A stretch of 64,000 bases of DNA from CANJDH01 sp964443245. GTDB lineage: Bacteria; Pseudomonadota; Gammaproteobacteria; Burkholderiales; JAEUOS01. The DNA lies in NCBI GenBank assembly GCA_964443245.1, contig CAYUEG010000004.1:1-64000 (forward strand), written 5' to 3'. The translations under genes and the position numbers were made by a program. Positions 15,132 through 22,823 of this stretch are shown here, one piece after another (the first letter of the stretch is position 1; every line of letters begins with the position of its first letter). Under the pieces are notes generated by a model that saw only the letters and a program-made list of their open reading frames with translations, made no database searches and was not told the DNA's origin.

Positions 15132-17801
15132 ATGATCAGCACTTCCGGCAAGCCCGGCACCACCGGCGCGACCGTGTTGCCGTTTGCCGGCCACACCCCG
15201 ATGATGCAGCAGTACCTGCGCATCAAGGCGGAGCACCCGAATACCCTGGTGTTCTATCGCATGGGGGATTTTTACGAGCTGTTTTACGACGATGCCGAAA
15301 AGGCATCACGCCTGCTCGACATCACCCTCACGCAGCGCGGCCAGTCTGCCGGTCTGCCCGTCAAGATGGCGGGCGTGCCCGTTGTCGCGCTCGAGCAGCA
15401 CCTGGCACGGCTGGTCAAACTGGGGGAAGCGGTTGCCATCTGCGAGCAGATTGGCGACCCGGCCCTCGCCAAGGGGCCAGTGGAACGCAAGGTCGTGCGT
15501 GTGGTCACTGCGGGGACCATCACTGACCAGGGTTTGTTGCCGGAAAAATCCGATGCGCTGTTGATGGCAATCCTGCCGGACAAACCTGCGGATGCGGCGC
15601 GTACCCGCCTGATCGGCCTGGCGTGGCTCAATCTGGCGGGCGGCGAGCTGACCGTGGCCGAAATCGCTCCGGCACGGTTGCCGCATGAACTGGAGCGGCT
15701 GCGTCCGGCAGAAGTGATCCTGCCCGACGGTGCCGCCGCGGGGCTGGTGCCGGCGTCGATTCCGATGGCGCAGCAGAACGCCTGGCATTTTGATGTCCGC
15801 GCCGGTGAAAATGCCCTCCGGGAGCACCTGAAAGTGGGCACCCTGGATGGTTTTGGCTGTGCCGGACTCACCCTTGCGTTCGGCGCTGCGGGGGCCCTGA
15901 TGCGTTACGCCCAGGCCACCCAGGGCCAGGTGATGGCACATGTGCAGGCCATCAGCGTCGAAACAGGGGAGGAGTACCTGACGCTCGACGCCGTCACGCG
16001 GCGCAACCTCGAAATCACGGAGACGCTGCGCGGTACACCGGCCCCGACACTGTTTGCGGCTGTCGATACCTGCATGACTTCCATGGGCAGCCGCATGCTG
16101 GCGCGCTGGCTGCACCACCCGCGCCGTGATCGCGCCATTGCCCAGGCACGTCACGCCGCCATCGACCGATTCCTCGCGGGCGGCAAGCACTTCGAAGCGC
16201 CCCGCCAGGCCTTGCGCGACATTGCCGACATCGAACGCATCGCAACGCGCATTGCCCTGGCCTCGGTGCGTCCGCGCGAACTGGCGGCGTTGCGCACCAG
16301 CTTGCTGGCGATGCCAACGCTGGCGGGCGCGTTGCCCGCTGTCGACGGCGAGCGCGGCGAAACAAGCCAGGACGCGCTCCTGGAGCGGCTCTCAGGGCAG
16401 CTGGCCGTACCGCTCGAATGCCTGCACGCACTGCAGACCCGGCTGCATGCAGAGCCTGCGGCACGCCTGCAGGACGGTGGCGTCATGGCCGCCGGCTTTG
16501 ATGCAGAGCTTGATGAGCTGCGCGGCCTCACCACCAATGCCGGCGAATTTCTGGTGGCACTGGAAGCCCGTGAACGCGAACGTACTTCGATTCCGAATCT
16601 GCGTGTCGAATACAACCGGGTGCACGGCTACTACATCGAAATCACCAATAGCCACGCACAAAAGGTTCCGGATGACTATCGCCGGCGCCAGACCCTGAAG
16701 AACGCCGAGCGTTACATCACGCCGGAGCTGAAGGCGTTCGAAGACAAGGCCCTGTCAGCCGAATCGCGCGCACTGGCGCGCGAAAAGGCCCTCTATGAAC
16801 AATTGATCGACGCACTGAAGCCGCATGTGCCGGTCCTGCATGCGATGGGCCGTGCGGTGGCACAACTCGATGCGCTCGCCGCCCTGGCCGAACGCGCGTG
16901 GACACTGGATTGGCGCGCGCCTGTTCTGGTCGATGAACCCGGCATCCGGATTCGCGCCGGCCGCCACCCGGTGATTGCGCACCAGATCAGCGATTTCGTT
17001 CCCAATGATTGCGTCCTGCATCCCGGCCGCCGCCTGCTGCTGGTGACCGGCCCCAACATGGGTGGCAAATCCACCTACATGCGCCAGGTCGCCCTGCTGG
17101 CACTGCTCGCCTATGCCGGCAGCTTTGTGCCGGCTGAATCAGCGCAGTTCGGGCCGCTCGACCGCATCTTCACCCGCATTGGCGCGGCCGATGATCTGGC
17201 TCAGGGCCGCTCCACCTTCATGGTGGAAATGACGGAATCGGCCGCCATTCTCAACAGCGCCACACGCCAGAGCCTGGTGTTGATGGATGAAGTCGGTCGC
17301 GGCACCTCCACCTTTGACGGTCTGGCGCTGGCCTGGGCCATTGCCCGCCGCCTGATCGAGACCAACCAGAGCTATACGCTGTTTGCCACGCACTACTTTG
17401 AACTGACACAGTTGCCCGATGAATACCCGGAAGCGGCCAACGTTCACCTGGCTGCAGCCGAACACGAAGGCGGCGTGGTGTTCCTGCATGAAGTACAGGA
17501 AGGCCCGGCCAGCCAGAGCTATGGCTTGCAGGTGGCCCAGCTGGCCGGCGTCCCGGCGGCGGTGATCCGCGCGGCCCGCAAGCACCTGACCGATCTGGAG
17601 GAGCAGGCCGCCCGCGTCACCCGCCCGCAGCGCGACCTGTTCGCCACCAACGATGCCCGGGTATCGGAGCCTGCGACGCAGCCTGCGAGCGAACACCCGT
17701 TCATGGAGCGCCTGCGCAGCCTGAAGCCGGATGAACTGACACCCCGTGAAGCGCTCGATGCCCTCTACGCCCTGAAGGAAGAAATGGACAAACATGACTA
17801 G
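15132..17801 (+). CDS. mutS: DNA mismatch repair protein MutS
   Basis: MutS binds mismatches and starts methyl-directed repair with MutL. The 889-residue product has the mismatch-wedge motif GDFYELF at 45-51 (Phe47 and Glu49), connector and lever domains, the clamp, and the ABC-type ATPase with Walker A TGPNMGGKST near residue 639, LVLMDEVGRGTSTFDG as Walker B region and the ATHYFELT H-loop. The C-terminal tail (MERLRSLKPDELTPREALDALYALKEEM) is the dimer/tetramer helix pair. The segment GVPVVALEQHL differs from the common GVPYHAVEGYL form. The start at 15132 has a TATAAT box only six bases before it. The stop overlaps the next gene by 8 bases. Confidence 0.97.
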   Translation: MISTSGKPGTTGATVLPFAGHTPMMQQYLRIKAEHPNTLVFYRMGDFYELFYDDAEKASRLLDITLTQRGQSAGLPVKMAGVPVVALEQHLARLVKLGEAVAICEQIGDPALAKGPVERKVVRVVTAGTITDQGLLPEKSDALLMAILPDKPADAARTRLIGLAWLNLAGGELTVAEIAPARLPHELERLRPAEVILPDGAAAGLVPASIPMAQQNAWHFDVRAGENALREHLKVGTLDGFGCAGLTLAFGAAGALMRYAQATQGQVMAHVQAISVETGEEYLTLDAVTRRNLEITETLRGTPAPTLFAAVDTCMTSMGSRMLARWLHHPRRDRAIAQARHAAIDRFLAGGKHFEAPRQALRDIADIERIATRIALASVRPRELAALRTSLLAMPTLAGALPAVDGERGETSQDALLERLSGQLAVPLECLHALQTRLHAEPAARLQDGGVMAAGFDAELDELRGLTTNAGEFLVALEARERERTSIPNLRVEYNRVHGYYIEITNSHAQKVPDDYRRRQTLKNAERYITPELKAFEDKALSAESRALAREKALYEQLIDALKPHVPVLHAMGRAVAQLDALAALAERAWTLDWRAPVLVDEPGIRIRAGRHPVIAHQISDFVPNDCVLHPGRRLLLVTGPNMGGKSTYMRQVALLALLAYAGSFVPAESAQFGPLDRIFTRIGAADDLAQGRSTFMVEMTESAAILNSATRQSLVLMDEVGRGTSTFDGLALAWAIARRLIETNQSYTLFATHYFELTQLPDEYPEAANVHLAAAEHEGGVVFLHEVQEGPASQSYGLQVAQLAGVPAAVIRAARKHLTDLEEQAARVTRPQRDLFATNDARVSEPATQPASEHPFMERLRSLKPDELTPREALDALYALKEEMDKHD

Positions 17802-18801
17802 GTTCAAGCACTTCTTGGTACGAACCCGGAACCCGGCTATGCGAACCGGTTGCATCGCCGCCGCGCTCCTCTGCGCAATCGCTCTGCCGGTACAGGCTGG
17901 CGTATTCGCCTTGATGGGCGACATGCCCTACAGCGACCGTGAAATCGAATCGATGCGCCTGATCATCGACGAGATCAACCGTGACAACGAGATCGCCTTT
18001 GTCGTGCACGACGGCGACATCAAGTCGGGCGGCGAGAAGTGCGACAACCAGCGCTTTGCCGACCGCAAGGCGGACTTTGAGCAATCACGCCACCCGTTCA
18101 TCCTGATTCCCGGTGACAACGAATGGACCGATTGCCATCGCCCGAGCAACGGCCCCTATGATCCTGAAGAGCGGCTGGCAAAGCTGCGTGAGTTGTTCTT
18201 TGCGACGGATGAAAGCCTGGGGCAGCGCAAGATGAAGTTGACGCGCCAGGGCGACCTGCAACCGCAGTACGCCGCATGGCGCGAGAACGTGCGCTGGGAG
18301 TTCGAGAAAGTGCTGTTCGTCGGCGTGAACATCCCGGGCAGCAACAACAACTGGAAAAATCGCGGCGACAACACCGAGTTCTATGCCCGCCTGAAGGCCA
18401 ACACGGCCTGGATCGAAACCAACTTTCGCACTGCGCGCGAACAGAACCTGCGCGCTGTGATGCTGATCCTGCAGGCCAATCCGGACTTTGAAGGAGAAGA
18501 AGCCGCAAAGCAGAAAGACCGGCCCGGCTTTCGCGACGGCTTCGCCGAGTTCAAGACACAACTGGCCAGGGAAGCCACCTCGTTCGGCAAGCCGGTGGTG
18601 GTGGTGCATGGCGATACCCACAGCTACCAGCTGAACCGCCCGCTCAAGAATGAGGCGGGCCAGGCGGTGCCGAACGTCACGCGGCTGGAGACCCCGGGTT
18701 CACCCTTTATCGGCTGGGTCCGTGCGCGGATCGACGCCCAGGATCCGCAGGTATTCCAGTTTTCCGTGCGACGCTTTGGCGCCTCGCCCCAGGTTCAGTG
18801 A
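17794..18801 (+). CDS. Exported metallophosphoesterase-like protein
   Basis: The 335-residue protein has a basic N-terminus and a signal peptide (CIAAALLCAIALPVQAG). Calcineurin-type metal motifs are visible in order: FALMGDMPYSD, VHDGDIKSG, PGDNEWTDC and VVHGDTHSY. It is probably a periplasmic phosphoesterase with a dinuclear metal site; the substrate is unknown. The ATG overlaps the end of mutS by 8 bases (the mutS TAG lies at its third codon), so translation may be coupled. An in-frame ATG 15 codons later could also serve and leaves a more regular signal peptide. The 3' end overlaps the convergent slyD gene by 7 bases. Confidence 0.85.
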   Translation: MTRFKHFLVRTRNPAMRTGCIAAALLCAIALPVQAGVFALMGDMPYSDREIESMRLIIDEINRDNEIAFVVHDGDIKSGGEKCDNQRFADRKADFEQSRHPFILIPGDNEWTDCHRPSNGPYDPEERLAKLRELFFATDESLGQRKMKLTRQGDLQPQYAAWRENVRWEFEKVLFVGVNIPGSNNNWKNRGDNTEFYARLKANTAWIETNFRTAREQNLRAVMLILQANPDFEGEEAAKQKDRPGFRDGFAEFKTQLAREATSFGKPVVVVHGDTHSYQLNRPLKNEAGQAVPNVTRLETPGSPFIGWVRARIDAQDPQVFQFSVRRFGASPQVQ

Positions 18802-19289
18802 TGGTGGCCGCCGGCCCCGTGCACGTGGCCGTGGGCGACTTCTTCCGGCGAGGCGGCGCGAATCTTCAGAATCTTGCAATCGAACACCAGGCCCATGCCG
18901 GCCAGGGGATGATTGCCGTCGAGCACCACCTTGCCATCGGCGATGTCCGTCACCGTGAACAGGGTCGGTTCGTCATCATCGGTGCGCAACTCTTCCCCCG
19001 GCATCCCTTCGAACATCATGCCGACCTCGAGCGTTTCGGGAAAGCGTGATCGCTCTTCCACGCGCAAGAGTTGGTCGTTGTAGTCGCCAAACGCATCTTC
19101 GGGTTCGAGCTTGACGCGCACGCCCTGCCCGACGCCCTTGTCCTGCAGGGCCTGCTCCACCCGCTCGAAGATGCCGGAAAAGCCGCCATGCAGGTAGGTA
19201 ATCGGTTCCTTGCTTTCTTCGATCACCTCTCCCTGCGCATCGTAGAGGGTGTAAGAGAGCGTCACCACGCTGTTGCGGCCGATTTTCAT
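18795..19289 (-). CDS. slyD: SlyD-type FKBP peptidyl-prolyl isomerase
   Basis: The 164-residue protein has the SlyD arrangement. The FKBP half is MKIGRNSVVTLSYTLYDAQGEVIEES...ITYLHGGFSGIFERVEQAL, interrupted by the insert-in-flap chaperone domain (PEDAFGDYNDQLLRVEERSRFP...), then returns with NHPLAGMGLVFDCKILKIR. The tail AHGHVHGAGGHHH is His-rich and would bind nickel or other metals. It acts as a cytoplasmic prolyl isomerase and chaperone, and in some bacteria helps nickel insertion. The peroxiredoxin-like gene lies just upstream on the same strand, 34 bases away. Confidence 0.92.
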   Translation of the reverse strand: MKIGRNSVVTLSYTLYDAQGEVIEESKEPITYLHGGFSGIFERVEQALQDKGVGQGVRVKLEPEDAFGDYNDQLLRVEERSRFPETLEVGMMFEGMPGEELRTDDDEPTLFTVTDIADGKVVLDGNHPLAGMGLVFDCKILKIRAASPEEVAHGHVHGAGGHHH

Positions 19290-19323
19290 GATGGAACAAC
19301 GGACGCTGCCAGGCGCCGGGAAG

Positions 19324-19803
19324 TCAATGAAGCGTTGATTTTACGAGCTTCAGCACGTCTCTTGCGTGACCCTTGGGCGACGGCACGCCGTAAAGGGCGT
19401 GGCGCACCTTCCCGGCCCGGTCAATCACGAATGTGGAACGCAACACATGCGGACGCTGGCATACGGCAAGTTCGCTGCCACCAGCCTTCACCACATCGTA
19501 GCGGCCGCACACCTCGCACTCCGGATCGGCCAGCAGGCGCACCGTGATGCCGTGGCGATCGCGGAACTCGGCGTGGCTCATCCAGTCATCCGGCGAGACG
19601 CCCAGCACCTCGCAGTTGCAGCGCGCGAACTCGTCGGCCAGGTCGGAAAACTCAAGCGCCTCGATGGTGCTGCCGGGCAGATTGTCGCGATCGTAGAAGT
19701 ACAGGACCAGGTTGCGCTTGCCGCGAAACTCGGAGGATTCCACCAACTCCATGTCGGAGTCGGCGAGCTTGAATGCTGGTGCAGCCGTGCCTGGTGACAA
19801 CAT
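19324..19803 (-). CDS. Bcp/PrxQ-like peroxiredoxin lacking the peroxidatic cysteine
   Basis: The 159-residue protein follows the Bcp/PrxQ pattern (MLSPGTAAPAFKLADSD..., VLYFYDRDNLPGS, VLGVSPDDWMSHAEF, TFVIDRAGKVRH). The peroxidatic Cys, normally in PGCT, is replaced: residues 43-46 read PGST, with Ser45 encoded by AGC. Five other cysteines exist (Cys62 and Cys64 as CNC, Cys96 and Cys99 as CEVC, Cys115), more than usual for the family. Either the protein uses another cysteine or it is not a peroxidase. The gene precedes slyD on the same strand and is divergent from roxA with 105 bases between starts. Confidence 0.82.
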   Translation of the reverse strand: MLSPGTAAPAFKLADSDMELVESSEFRGKRNLVLYFYDRDNLPGSTIEALEFSDLADEFARCNCEVLGVSPDDWMSHAEFRDRHGITVRLLADPECEVCGRYDVVKAGGSELAVCQRPHVLRSTFVIDRAGKVRHALYGVPSPKGHARDVLKLVKSTLH

Positions 19804-19896
19804 GCCTTACCCTCCTGCAAGAATCGGACGGTTTCTGGTCCGTGTTCAGTACGTATGCGATCTGTTTGTCTGCAATCTTCCCTCTGGTGATGTTTC

Positions 19897-19902
19897 TATA
19901 AT
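19897..19902 (+). promoter_or_regulatory. TATAAT box directly before roxA
   Basis: A perfect TATAAT ends six bases before the roxA ATG at 19909, the same spacing as in front of mutS. No clear ribosome-binding site lies in those six bases. A leaderless transcript is predicted. Confidence 0.45.
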
Positions 19903-19908
19903 AGTCCG

Positions 19909-21048
19909 ATGAAAACCGATTTGCCAAGTGATCTCGCGCAATTGCTGGGCGGCATGTCGCCCGCCAGCTTCCTGCGCGGCTGGTGGCACAAGAAGCCACT
20001 CCTGATCCGCCGCGCCCTGCCCGGGTTCAAGCCCCTGATTTCGAAGACACAATTGTTCGAACTTGCGAAACAGGATGAAGTCGAGTCGCGCCTGGTCTCG
20101 CGCATCGCTCGCACCTGGGACATGATCACCGGCCCGATGACGAACCGCGATTTCAGACGTGCCCCGGAGGAACGCTGGTCGCTTCTGGTCCAGGGTGTCA
20201 ATCTGCACGTGCCTGCGGCGGACGCCCTGTTGCGACGCTTCAGCTTCCTGCCCTATGCGCGCCTGGACGACCTGATGGTGTCATGGGCGAATGATGGCGG
20301 CGGCGTCGGCCCGCATTTTGATTCCTACGATGTGTTCCTGCTGCAGGCAGCCGGCAAGCGCCGCTGGCGGCTCTCCCCGCAATCCGACCGCACGCTGGTC
20401 GAAGGAGCGCCACTGAAGATCCTGCGGCGCTTTCGCCCCAAGCTGGAGTACCTGCTCGAACCGGGTGACATGCTCTATCTGCCGCCGGGCTGGGCGCATG
20501 ATGGCGTGGCTGAAGGCGAGTGCATGACCTATTCGATCGGCTTCCGGGCGCCCTCGGCGCAGGAACTGGCCCGCGGTCTTTACGAGCATGCGGCGGAAAC
20601 CGTTGTGCGACAAGGGTTCTACGCGGATCCACGCCTGCAGCCGACACAGCACCCGGGACGCATCGACAAGGACTATGTCGATCAGGCGATCAAGCTGATC
20701 GGCACGTTTCAGCCAACGCGCAGCATGATCGAATCGTACCTGGGCACCACGCTTACCGAGCCCAAGGCAAATGTCTGGTTCGACGCGCCAGACCAGCCCT
20801 TGCGCGCGCCGGTGTTCGCGGGCGCCGCCAGGCGGCGCGGTATTGCGCTGGACCGGCGTACGCAGATGCTCTACTGTGGCCGGCAGCTCTTCATCAACGG
20901 CGAGGCATGCGCCAAACCTTCTGATGTCTTGCGGAAATTGGCCGACACGCGCCACCTGCCAGCCGACACCGAACTTTCTGCTTCGGACCTTGCCGCACTG
21001 CATGCCTGGCACGGCTTCGGTTGGCTCCATCTGGGAGAAGTCACGTGA
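19909..21048 (+). CDS. roxA: Ribosomal oxygenase RoxA (cupin/JmjC, 50S L16 arginine hydroxylase)
   Basis: RoxA (YcfD) is a 2-oxoglutarate/Fe(II) oxygenase that hydroxylates an arginine of ribosomal protein L16. The 379-residue product begins with the family segment FLRGWWHKKPLLIRRALPGF. The JmjC metal site is GPHFDSYDVFLLQ (His and Asp), and the second His lies in GWAHDGVAEGECMTYSIGFRAP. The C-terminal dimerisation and winged-helix part follows (RRTQMLYCGRQLFINGE). The stop codon overlaps the GTG start of the next gene. A TATAAT box stands six bases before the ATG. Confidence 0.92.
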   Translation: MKTDLPSDLAQLLGGMSPASFLRGWWHKKPLLIRRALPGFKPLISKTQLFELAKQDEVESRLVSRIARTWDMITGPMTNRDFRRAPEERWSLLVQGVNLHVPAADALLRRFSFLPYARLDDLMVSWANDGGGVGPHFDSYDVFLLQAAGKRRWRLSPQSDRTLVEGAPLKILRRFRPKLEYLLEPGDMLYLPPGWAHDGVAEGECMTYSIGFRAPSAQELARGLYEHAAETVVRQGFYADPRLQPTQHPGRIDKDYVDQAIKLIGTFQPTRSMIESYLGTTLTEPKANVWFDAPDQPLRAPVFAGAARRRGIALDRRTQMLYCGRQLFINGEACAKPSDVLRKLADTRHLPADTELSASDLAALHAWHGFGWLHLGEVT

Positions 21049-21626
21049 CGCAAGATCAGCCTGCGCCGGACGGGACGCCGGCCACACCTGGCGCAACCGC
21101 GCAGCGACAGAGCGGCGAAGCGCTGCCGGAAGCGCCGGCACAGCCCGAACCGGTGCGGCGCCTCTTCAGCGGCCGCACAGAACTGGCACAGGGCGTAGCG
21201 GAAGTGATCGGCATGGCACGCCGCACCATTCGCATCTTCGATGCCACCACGCTGGACCTGGCGCTGAACACGCGCGCCAGTGAGGAGATGCTGCGCGCCT
21301 TCTTCCTCGCCGGGCGCATGAACCGGATGCAGATCGCCGTGCACGAAACCACGCACATTCAGTACTACAGCCCGCGCCTGATGAACCTGCTCAAGCGCTT
21401 CAGCCATGCCATCGCAATTCACCAGACCCACGAGGCGATCCGCAATTTGCCGGATGTGATGGTGATCGCCGATGATCGGCATTTCCTGCGCAAGCCGCAC
21501 TGCCTGCAGCCAGGCGGGGTGATCAACCTGAACGATCCTGCTGACACCCAACTTTGGCTGGACCGCTTCGCCGATCTGTGGGAGCAGTCATCTCCCGCCG
21601 TCAGCGCCACCACGCTGGGGCTGTGA
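21045..21626 (+). CDS. Conserved protein of unknown function coupled to roxA
   Basis: The GTG at 21045 overlaps the roxA TGA (GTGA), with GGGAGAAG at ribosome-binding distance. The 193-residue product has a Pro/Ala-rich N-terminal 45 residues, then an alpha/beta region (FSGRTELAQGVAEVIGMARRTIRIFDATTLDLAL... and DVMVIADDRHFLRKPH). The strand pattern is reminiscent of a phospholipase-D-like half domain, but no HKD motif is present, so no enzyme function is claimed. The coupling to roxA suggests a link to ribosome or translation physiology; this is inference. Confidence 0.75.
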   Translation: MTQDQPAPDGTPATPGATAQRQSGEALPEAPAQPEPVRRLFSGRTELAQGVAEVIGMARRTIRIFDATTLDLALNTRASEEMLRAFFLAGRMNRMQIAVHETTHIQYYSPRLMNLLKRFSHAIAIHQTHEAIRNLPDVMVIADDRHFLRKPHCLQPGGVINLNDPADTQLWLDRFADLWEQSSPAVSATTLGL

Positions 21627-21662
21627 ATTCAGGGCCATCGCATATCCAAAGGCAATCCATCC

Positions 21663-22298
21663 ATGCAAGCCACCTGGTATTTCGACATCATCTCCCCCTA
21701 TGCCTATCTGGCATTCAAGCTGCACAGCCGGATTGCGCCGCCACTGGAGATTGAGTATGTTCCGGTGCTCTTTGCCGGGCTCCTGAAGGCCCACAACATG
21801 AAGGGGCCGGCGGAGATTGTCGAGAAGCGCCGCCATACCTATCGCATGTGCGTCTGGACGGCTGGCCAACATGGCATTCCATTTCGCCTGCCCCCGGCCC
21901 ATCCGTTCAATCCGCTGCATGCCCTGCGTCTGTTGATTGGCGCCGGCGTCACGCGTAGTCACGTCGAAGCCGTCTTTGATGCAGTCTGGACCAGCGGTGA
22001 GGACATCAACCAGCCGGATGTATTTGCGCGCCTGGCCAACAAACTGGGCGTGAGCGACGCTGCTGCAACGATTGCCCGCCCGGAGGTCAAACAGCAGCTG
22101 GTCGCCAATACCGAGCGTGCGCTGGCACGCGGCATTTACGGCGTGCCGACCTTTGACGTAGGGGGCGAGTTGTTCTGGGGTGCCGACACCCTGCCGATGC
22201 TCAATGCGTGGCTTGCCGATCCAGCCTTGTTCAAGCGCGCCGACATGGCGCGCATCGATACCCTTCCCGCTGCCGCGATGCGCAAGGAAGCCGGCTGA
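21663..22298 (+). CDS. 2-hydroxychromene-2-carboxylate isomerase / DsbA-like protein
   Basis: The 211-residue protein has the thioredoxin-fold layout of the HCCA isomerase and kappa-class glutathione transferase group: WYFDIISPYAYLAF (with the active-site Ser in place of the DsbA CxxC), a helical insert (PAHPFNPLHALRLLIGAG), and the cis-Pro strand ARGIYGVPTFDVGGELFWGAD. Known members isomerise 2-hydroxychromene-2-carboxylate in naphthalene breakdown using glutathione. No other naphthalene gene lies near, so the real substrate may differ. A bidirectional terminator follows. Confidence 0.88.
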   Translation: MQATWYFDIISPYAYLAFKLHSRIAPPLEIEYVPVLFAGLLKAHNMKGPAEIVEKRRHTYRMCVWTAGQHGIPFRLPPAHPFNPLHALRLLIGAGVTRSHVEAVFDAVWTSGEDINQPDVFARLANKLGVSDAAATIARPEVKQQLVANTERALARGIYGVPTFDVGGELFWGADTLPMLNAWLADPALFKRADMARIDTLPAAAMRKEAG

Positions 22299-22326
22299 AG
22301 CCAGCCCACCCACCCGGTTCCCCATG

Positions 22327-22354
22327 AAAAAGCCCCGCTGATGCGGGGCTTTTT
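22327..22354. terminator. Bidirectional terminator between the isomerase and PII genes
   Basis: A perfect 12-bp stem AAAAAGCCCCGC / GCGGGGCTTTTT with a TGAT loop can end transcription of both convergent genes: T run on the plus strand after the stem and on the minus strand likewise. Confidence 0.85.
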
Positions 22355-22375
22355 CGAGACAACTTCAACAGCCGG

Positions 22376-22714
22376 CTAGATGGCGGCCTCGTTGGTTTCG
22401 CCGGTACGAATGCGGACCACCTGCTCGACGGTATTGACGAAGATCTTGCCATCACCGATCTTGCCCGTGCGCGCCGCCTTGATGATTGCGTCCAGGCAAT
22501 TCTGCACGTCCTTGTCGGCGACGATCACTTCCACCTTGACCTTGGGCAGGAAATCGACGACATACTCGGCACCGCGATAGAGCTCGGTATGCCCCTTCTG
22601 ACGCCCGAAACCCTTGACCTCGGTGACAGTGAGCCCGGTGATACCCACTTCCGACAAAGCTTCGCGTACTTCATCCAGTTTGAAGGGTTTCAGTACGGCT
22701 TCAATTTTTTTCAT
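22376..22714 (-). CDS. glnB: Nitrogen regulatory protein PII
   Basis: PII senses 2-oxoglutarate, ATP/ADP and, by uridylylation, glutamine, and controls nitrogen enzymes and transporters. The 112-residue protein is full length. The T-loop reads GRQKGHTELYRGAEYVVDF with the Tyr51 uridylylation site, the B-loop is KAARTGKIGDGKIFV and the C-terminal loop VVRIRTGETNEAAI. GlnB and GlnK are hard to separate by sequence; glnB is preferred because no amtB is adjacent. It lies 109 bases downstream of nadE on the same strand, and a strong GAGGAG ribosome-binding site precedes the ATG. Confidence 0.92.
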   Translation of the reverse strand: MKKIEAVLKPFKLDEVREALSEVGITGLTVTEVKGFGRQKGHTELYRGAEYVVDFLPKVKVEVIVADKDVQNCLDAIIKAARTGKIGDGKIFVNTVEQVVRIRTGETNEAAI

Positions 22715-22741
22715 GCTGTCTCCTCACGGGAAATTTTCGCA

Positions 22742-22747
22742 AGTATA
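22742..22747 (-). promoter_or_regulatory. Candidate -10 box of the PII gene
   Basis: TATACT on the minus strand lies 27 bases before the PII start codon. The -35 region is weak. A GG...GC pattern upstream was considered as a sigma-54 site but its spacing is one base too long. Confidence 0.3.
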
Positions 22748-22823
22748 GCAACTGGCTCGCACGATCTGATGCCATGCCGGACGGAGCGCAGCCGCCGCAT
22801 CGGCCCCTTCCTTTGCCGGATGC

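Noticed and set aside
12883..15135. Single frame running through the N gap to 15135
   Set aside because: After the gap it reads Arg/Pro/Ala-rich nonsense, while the correct frame ends at 15068 with a normal tail. It is an artefact of the 100-N placeholder.
22760..22790. Sigma-54 promoter for the PII gene
   Set aside because: A GG...GC pattern is present but the spacing between the two pairs is 11 instead of 10 bases and the rest of the consensus is poor.
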